Under the pieces are notes generated by a model. It did not search any database. It saw only the letters and a list, made by a program, of their open reading frames with translations, and was not told the origin of the DNA. Position numbers and translations under genes: made by a program. This document shows, one piece after another, positions 38,401 to 47,400 of a DNA stretch of 64,000 nt (positions within the stretch are counted from its first letter, which is position 1; the number at the start of each line of letters is the position of its first letter). The DNA is from Hippasteria phrygiana (lineage: Eukaryota; Echinodermata; Asteroidea; Valvatida; Goniasteridae), in NCBI GenBank assembly GCA_037893225.1, contig JAZGUH010000001.1, positions 372,001 to 436,000 on the forward strand, given 5' to 3'.

Positions 38401-41400
38401 TTCCCTGATCTGAATATTTTGGCATAAACTGACACACTGAAATTCTTCACAAGTTTGACTGGTTTTGATGTGTCCAAGGTCTTGTCTCTGTACAGAATGG
38501 CGGTTTTTTCTTCCTCTCAATTTAAAGTTTTCACCGATTGCTGAGAAATTTTCACAAAATACGACATCCTTTTAAAAGCATCCTGACTTTGAATTATTTA
38601 CAGGAAGGTACAGACTAAATGCAAAAAATACAAAATCAAATACTCATGTGATGCCAAAATGACTCTTTGTTGAAAAACTGATGTTTAAAGTTATTCATGT
38701 GGCTAAAACGGCCAAGAAATAAGAAAACATGTTGCATATTATAGACATGTTTCACTTTCAACGGTCAATATCATAATTTATACAGTGCGGTTAAAAAACC
38801 TACACACTTTTTTTAGAGGAAAAATTCTCGGAATTGGGGGAAAAATAGGAAAATTTTAAAACTTATTTATTAACTACACCATCTTAGTAGTGTATGGTAA
38901 AAATTGCGTTAAAAAGAAAACTCAAAATAGAAAAAGAACAAGTGATCCATGGATCACACGTGTCGCCTTTTTTTTGGTCACTGCATCGCATTTGCAACTT
39001 TTCAAATGAGAGCACTTTTACATATTAAGCCTATTTTATAATTTGACCTCAAATGACCTTTGACTTCAGTATGCAACCTTTCACATCACCATCTTAAACA
39101 GTTAACTGTTAACACAATGCACCTGTGACCCAAGTTCGATTGCAATTGGACTTTAACTTTTCAAAAGAGACCAATTTTACATTTTAAGCCTTTTTACCAC
39201 TTGACCTCAAATGACCTTTGACCTAGATGTGACCTGTAACATCAACATCATATAAATGTTTCCATGTTGCACCTAAGGCTCAAGTTTGCTTGCAATTGGA
39301 CTTCAACTTTTCAAATGAGACCAATTTTACATTTTAAGCCTTTTTACCACTTGACCTCAAATGACCTTTGACCTAGATGTGACCTGTAACATCAACATCA
39401 TATAAATGTTTCCATGTTGCACCTAAGGCTCAAGTTTGCTTGCAATTGGACTTCAACTTTTCAAATGAGACCAATTTTACATGTTTAGCCCATTTTACAA
39501 CTTGACCTCAAATGACCTTTGACATTGGTATGTGACCTTTGACTTTATTAACATATGAAGGTTCCCATGTTACATGAATAACCCACGTTTGGTTGCAATT
39601 GGACTTCAACTTTTCAAATGACACCAAATGAGAGCAAAAACTTAACCTAAAACTAGTTAACATACAAAATGTACATGTACGGTCACACGGTCAAACTGAC
39701 AGAATTCATGACTGGTATGTGCCCCCAAAAACAATCGTATAGGCGACACAAAAATATTAAAAAAACACAAAACTAATATTTAATTCTTTCTGAATATGAA
39801 ACCAAGGATTCTTCAAGAGTGGCTCAGCCTACTGAAACTGACGATGAAGAGACATAACTGAAGTTTCACAAGTGTTGACCTGAGGTAACAAAGATTGTTT
39901 AGAATTTGGTGGACTGTTTATAAGCCATACATTTTGTTTATGCAAATCGCCCATCATCACAAGGCCAAAGGCCACTCGAGGTGTGGGCTACAGAGGAAAG
40001 TCTGGAAGAACCAGCCCCTCACACTCAAACAAGACAAGATCAGGATGGGTAACTATAGCTAGTCCACTGCAAGGCATTAATAATGCCGTTACCCATATTA
40101 GGCGCAGAAGTGCTATAGCCCAGAACTGATGGGCTCGAACCCACAACTTGGAGAATTACCCGCAGACCACGAATTAAATGCTCCAAACCACTAGGCCACG
40201 GCACTTCCACACTTGTATGTATATGAATGCCGATTCTCATTGTTAGTCCAATGGAATAGTTTAATACCGAAGTTTATTCAAGGTTGTCCCAATCTACATA
40301 CATGTACATGTAATACAAGGAACAACCAGTCATCTGTGATTTCTCACCTCAACGTCTGTCTGGAAGTTAAATAAATCCACCTTCTGCCAGTTGCTGCCAT
40401 CCAGTGCAAGCTGATTCCAAGCCTTCAGAATCAAAACAGAAAACAAACTCACAGCGTAAAAAAGTTGTAAATGGAAGGCGGTTAAACCTTTAAAATATAT
40501 GTACATGTATACTGTTTTTTTTGTTTTTTTTTCACCTCTAAAAACGATTAACCCTAACCCTGCCAGACGCAGCACAGTGCATCTGTGCTGACAGCTCCAC
40601 TTTGCTGGACTCTCCACACAAGTCAATGTGACAAAGTATGCAATCTGATGCGTCTGGCAGGGTTTCTAGCCAAAATACCCTGGAGGGTTAGGGTTAAATT
40701 AAAGTTATTCACTTTATCAATGTGAAGACAGAATTTATGTCGGGGATGAAGTAAATTACAAATGTAGGCAAGATTTTTGCACCTTCTAACGTGGTGTTCA
40801 GCACTGTATTCTCTAAATACAGTGTTCAACACCGTATCGGGAATGGCAAAAAAAGATCTTAAGAAATGATAATCTTTTTAATAGACGATTGAATTGTAGA
40901 GGACACACGCACTGGCACGTACCTTGGATACCTGGGCACATCGACATAGGCTGACAACATCTAGATAGGAAAATATCCTGAAGGAGAAAACACAAAAGAG
41001 TGTTATTATAATAATCCAATCAAACGGAAGGTGATACGATAATCAGATCGTTTCTCCCCTGTGCAAAATGGTGCTTTCTGGCAATTTCATTATAGAGCTA
41101 ATCAGACACAATGTTGTGTCTCGGCATACATTGGTACATTCAAGTACAGTGTTTCACTTCAGCGTACAAATGCAACCTGAAGGAAAAATTCACAGAACTT
41201 GATTAGAGGGAAAATAAATGCTTGACAGAAAACGACTTTTCTGTCACAAGTTGACAGAATCACATCTCCCAGTCTCAACAGATACAGGCCTACATGTCTT
41301 TAGGTCATTCCATAAATTTTGGTTCCAAAAGTGTGACTTTTTTTGGTGTCCCTGCATGCTACACCTGACCTGTGTAATTTCCATCAAGTATCATTAAAAT

Positions 41401-44400
41401 TGACTTCACACAATTTTCTTTACTTGTCTGGGAGGTACTTTGCTTTACATAATCACTCTTGGAGATAGAAGGCATTAAAGAATGTGTCTGCAATTGCAAA
41501 ATATTATACATGTCACTATGTAACAGGGACACCAAAAAGTCACACTTTTGGACCCCAAATTCATAGAATGACCCATTTACATTAATTTCTGTGCAGGAAA
41601 TTTAACTGTCGTTTTTCATAAATACTTTTCTATTGTTAGGTTACTCGTGGTTTTGCATGCTTGTCTTATTTGGGGCCAAATTTGAGGCTACATTGCCTGA
41701 TATCGATTTTTAGCCAAGGCTTTTCATTTTTACGGAAAAGTAGCCACATTTTGATCTTATATTTTTTAAAAGGCAAAAATGAAAATCAACAGTTAAATAT
41801 GAACGTGTTATTTTTACTTTTAAGTTTCTCCCCACTTCCCAGTCTTTCAAATCTTTGACCCAGCATTGCTTTTAACCCTACCCCCTAGGCCCTTATTGCT
41901 AGGAACCATCCTCAATCCTCCAAAATCCTCCTGTGCTTCAATCACCATTCATCCTCAATCCTCCAAAATCCTCCGGTGCTTTTCAATAGACCGATCCGGA
42001 TTTGACCATAAGCCACACATTGGACATTTGTTTGTGTACACTTTTCACAGCGCATGTGACAAAGTTTGACCGAGCTTGACCGAGCTAATGGCGGACCACG
42101 CCTGTAGCAACTGTTGCTAACCAAAAGTCGTAATCCTATTGGTCAATGCGTGCTGTTTGATTGACAGGCCGGATCGGTCCATTACCATTCATCCTCAATC
42201 CTCCAAAATCCTTTGCTTCAATCACCATTCATCCTCAATCCTCAAAAATCCTCCGGTGCTTCAATCACCATTCATTCCTCAGTCAATCCTCCAAAATCAT
42301 CCAAAACCACCTCAAGGATTTTGGAGGGTTGAGGAGGGTTAGGGTTAAAAGATCAACGGAAAAGGCTGAAGTGAATATCATATCAAAACATACATGCATT
42401 AGGTGCAGAAAGTATTACAAAATGTACATTGTACATTTCTGAATAGCATAAACACAATTGGACTCTTTTCAGTATTGCAATATGAATAAATCATTCTTTT
42501 TTTTCAAAATTACAAATGTTTATGTTTTTCCTTGGTATATGAGGTTGCTGTTGTTTAAGTTAGTCACTTTACAGTTAAAGCATTAACTGTAAACAAAAAT
42601 CCAAACTTTTCAGTTTTTACAGTTTGCTTAGGGGAATAACAATTGGTCTCTTGCCTTTTTTTTAAAGAGCAACCAGACTATTTTTTTACAAGAGGCTGCC
42701 ACCATTTTTCAACATGGCTACCTGACTAACCGAGGCATCCCAACATGCAATACAGTGTAGCTTCAGTGAAGGAATTATTCTCCTTCCCTGCTAGAGTTTA
42801 GAAATATTTAGAGAAGATTAAAAAACAAACAACATGCAGCCTTTTATTAAGGAAGTAGGCAGGAACAATCACCATGTTTATTTTTTGGCTCAGTATCGAG
42901 TTATAAACCAAATTCTGAGAATTACACAAGCAGGAAAAGTAAAATATATTCCGAATTTTTGTTATGCACATTGAACCATGGAGGTACCTCCATGATTGAA
43001 CACAGAAGCATTGCCTTAATAACAAGATGGCTTCTTTTTTAAGTGGTCATAAATGTATGAAAAGTCACACAAAATAAAAAAAATTGAAATGTGAAAAAAA
43101 TTGTGTACAAATGTACATGTACAGGTAGGCCCCTTGTACAAATGTCAGGATAAATTGAATATAAACTTACAGGCTACAATGTATTAAGTCAAAGCATTTC
43201 TTTTCTTTTCATCCCTAGCCCAGTATGCAGCATGCATACATGTATGCATGTACTACAACCATGACGCCCCACATCAATTTAACAACATCATAATTGCACT
43301 TTTAGAAACTGCATGACTATTTTTATATGCAATAAAAAAATTGCCATTACACTGACGTCTAGCATCGTCTACACACAGACATGTACATGTAAACCATGGA
43401 CCTTTGCGTAAACCCATCAAGACATTAAATGTAGTGTACACGATAGGTCATTGTTGCAATTTTCAGAACTGGGCGGATTTGGGGGTTAGTATTTTATAGG
43501 AAATATCGTTCCACTGACCTGTTCAAAGCTTTGCGTTGTTGGGTGGCAAAAAAAAAAGAGAAAAACGGCGCTCGTTTCCAACATCGGGCGGATGATAGCC
43601 TTTAGTCAAGGCGCGCGTGGCTATCTGGGCGCGTGACGCGCGCCGAATGCCAGCATGTCCGGGGCGCGCCACTCATGGGTATAGCTACGCGCGCCTTGAC
43701 TAAAGGCTACAGGGCAGTTTTCCAACGATTTCCAGCTGGAAATCGTTGGAAAACGATATATATTTCCACTTTTCTTGACAACGACAGCACACCTGGTGCT
43801 ATAATTTCACAGGATGATTGAGACTACTATTAGCTTACAGTCTAGTCAGGTATTTCGTAATAATTCAGTAAAAACAATTTGGAGGATTACCAATCGTGTA
43901 CACTACATACATGTATAAGCCACATGCACTGTATCTGTACATCATAAAAAGCACTCAACAATTTCTTGGAAATCATCAAAACATGTCTAGCATGCAGCAC
44001 TCACACCATTGGTATTCACGTTAATGCCACAAAATTGTATCGAGCTATATTTTATATCACTTCCCCTTCGTAATATTTCGCTGGGATAAAAACAAAATGG
44101 AGTCACTTTTTTATACAAATAATGTAAAAACTATGATCAGCAAATTTTAACACCCCCATACAGGCATGTAATTTGCATGGAACACGTACAAATACTTTTT
44201 TTTTTAATCTAAAATATTATCTGCAGAGAATAAGGCAAATTTTTAACTCGTTTACAAACATTTGTCAATTTGTAAATTTACACAAGCTTCAAATGTCCAT
44301 GGCAACATTCAGACTTGTGCTCACAATGACCTTCTGGTATGTTACTTTGGATCCAACATTTGTAAATCAAATAGAAAGGAGGTTACACATAGGTTGACCT

Positions 44401-47400
44401 AGTGGGTACTTTCCTCGCCTTCCACCGCTGTGACCCAGGTTCGAATCCCACCAGGGCCGACATGATGTTAAAGGCCGAGGTGTGCCAAGAGATTACACAT
44501 GTATGTATAATGTACAGTACATACATGTACATGTATGTAATCAAGAAATTGTATTGCCATGAAAATATTGATGCCGACAAATCCTCCTTTTGGAAAGCAG
44601 CCAAGTTTCACATAATTATACATTCTATTTTTAAAAGATACCATAATGCTTTCTACAAGCCACAGTAAACAACAAAACAAGTTGTCCATGTTTACTTCAA
44701 AACAATGTACAAAACATTGTAGAGATGTCTTTACATACAATGTAGTACAGTAACAATGCAGTCACAAAATTTGACACACCCCAGGAATGTATTTGAAGCG
44801 GATAATTGATTTAATATTGATTGAAAGATTTTCTTGGAATAAAATGTCTTTAATTAATTAACCCTAACCCTCCAGGGTATTTTGGCTAGAAACCCTGCCA
44901 GACGCATCAGATTGCATACTTTGTCACATTGACTTGTGTGCAGAGTGCAGCAAGGTCAAGCTGTCACCACAGATGCACTGTGCTGCGTCTGGCAGGGTTA
45001 GGGTTAATGTACAATGTATGCACAACTTTAAGAGCATTGCATAGTACTGGAGATTCTACAGGTACATGTATGTGGGTGTGTACATCTAGTATATTGATAA
45101 ATAAAGCGGTATGCACAAAACATACATGTAGTACGCTTCATTGGGAAAAACCCTTGAATTACATGTAGTAAATAAAATGAACAGGCTCTGGCTCTGGATT
45201 CAAGACTTTGGTGTATTTGTAGAAAAAACAGTGCCCCAGATTAAGCCTTTCAGCCCCGCATTGTCTATTGGCATGCAGCCTGTGGTGACCACATTGTTCA
45301 CACACTAAGCACTTCATGGTCGACTATAGTCGCCATTGGGGCTGAAAAGGGTTAAGGATGGGAATTTACGTTTAATTTGATCAACGTTTAGCAAAACTTT
45401 CCCGTAGCGTTTAAACGTTTAAATGTTTAGTCAACAATTGCAAAAAGGCTGCCGCCAGTCCCAGTGTTTGTGTAGGACTCGGACGTAGGAGAGGTGCCGT
45501 CCACGTCGAGCATTGATCTTGTCCCAGCGGCGTATTGAAAACATCAAACACAAACAATTGCATACACTGTCTAGTACTAAAGGCGTTTGTATTTCTTTGT
45601 AAATTAAATACATTAACAAAGATTCTGGATTCTTTGTAAAAACTGGAATGTATGTAGATTGCATAAATACAAGGTCCCATTTTTTACATTTGAGTTCCGT
45701 TTAAACATTTGGGAAAATTTCTAAGCGGATTTGAATTGTTTTCGTTTAAACGTTTAAACGTGTAAACGTCCAATCCTTTTATACCCCAGATCTTGCCAAA
45801 TCTGGGGACATAAAATTACATGAAGCCAAAGCCAGAGTTAATTGAGAAATGGCCAATGGCCATAGTCCCCAAACTGATTCAAAGGACCCAATATGTCGAC
45901 TACATGTACTACATGTACATTGTACACGTAAGAGGCATTTCCTCTCATTTTGTATTTTTTTTTAACCCTAACTCCCTCCCCGCATGTAACCTGAATCCTC
46001 CAACATCCTCTGATTTCAAAGTGTTAAAACTCCATACCTGAATCCTCCAAAATCCTCTTATGGGAATCATAGCATGAATCCTCCAAAATCCTCTAGGTTT
46101 TTTTTGCATACCCCTAGTAACCTCAATCCTCCAAAATCCTCATGTATCACATTGAGCCTGATAACCTGGATCCTCCATATTCCTGCAGGGGCAAAAACCC
46201 CTAGTAACCTCAATCCTGCAAAATCCTCCGATGCATCAACTTCCAAGTGCCCTCAATCCTCCAAATTCCTCCATTTTGCAAAGAGGATTTTTGAGGATTT
46301 GGGAAGGTTAGGGTTAAGAAAAGACAAAAAAAAATGATGTGGCTGCTGAAAGGAAATGGGCACTTTAACATTTTGTGTAGAACATGTTCTTTGACTTATC
46401 ACTAGCTGTGTTCAGGAAAATAAAACATTCGAAATGTCACACTATAGTCAACCAGAATTATGTACTGTAGAATTATGGGCCTCTCGTCGTCCAGGGAAAA
46501 CATGTACATGTATCTTTACCTGAACATCATGCATCCTTCAGGGCCACTCTAAAATAGTGTCTTGAGAGAGAGAGAGAGAGAGGGGGGGGGGGGGGGGCAG
46601 CAGGGCAGCAGTAACCGCACGAAAAAATCACGTATGCCAAATCTAAAAATACCAAAGCGGATCAATTCATTGAGAATATGTTTATCGTAATGCAAGTTTT
46701 ATCTCTTCAAAAGCATGAACATGTACATATTACTTGCAGTTTGTCAATTTGTGTGTTGCATATGTTCTGGTTGCATGTTTGCAGATTGTTTTCGGTAAGA
46801 AAATAAAACAGAACCCTAATATTTAACTAAAATTTTAAACAATACATTTATTTTGCACTCGTGAGTAATTTTTTTAGTGTATTTTGTACGAAATTGTAAG
46901 TCAGCTGCTTTCTTTTAGTACAGAAACCATTGTGTGCAGAATTTTAAAACTATGGGGTTAGCTTCTTTTTGACTCACCCATGTATTTTGTATGTGACATG
47001 AAATTTACTTTTGATGTCTGCCATTGTCTTTTTTTTGTTAAATGTTTCATGTTTCCCCAATATTCCTTATCCCTCGCTCTACGAGTATTGTTTATTACAA
47101 AACAATGGTACACGTATATATGCCAATGCACTCTGGCTGCAGTGCACTGGAGCATTCTTTGCTTTACCAGACAATCAACCTATCACCCTTTACGAGTTAA
47201 CCACGTCCCTTATAGACAACCCTGTGGGAATTTTGTGTGGTAATTTTTGTTTGTCTCAGATTTTGCCCGTTCCACGTGGAATTATAATTGATGTGATTGG
47301 ACAATAATTCACAAGCTGCGTTGGCGCGATTCAACCACGATAGGTCAAATGATTTCAAAGCTCCTACTGGAGTGCATTGGAGGGCACTTTGGGGGTTGCT

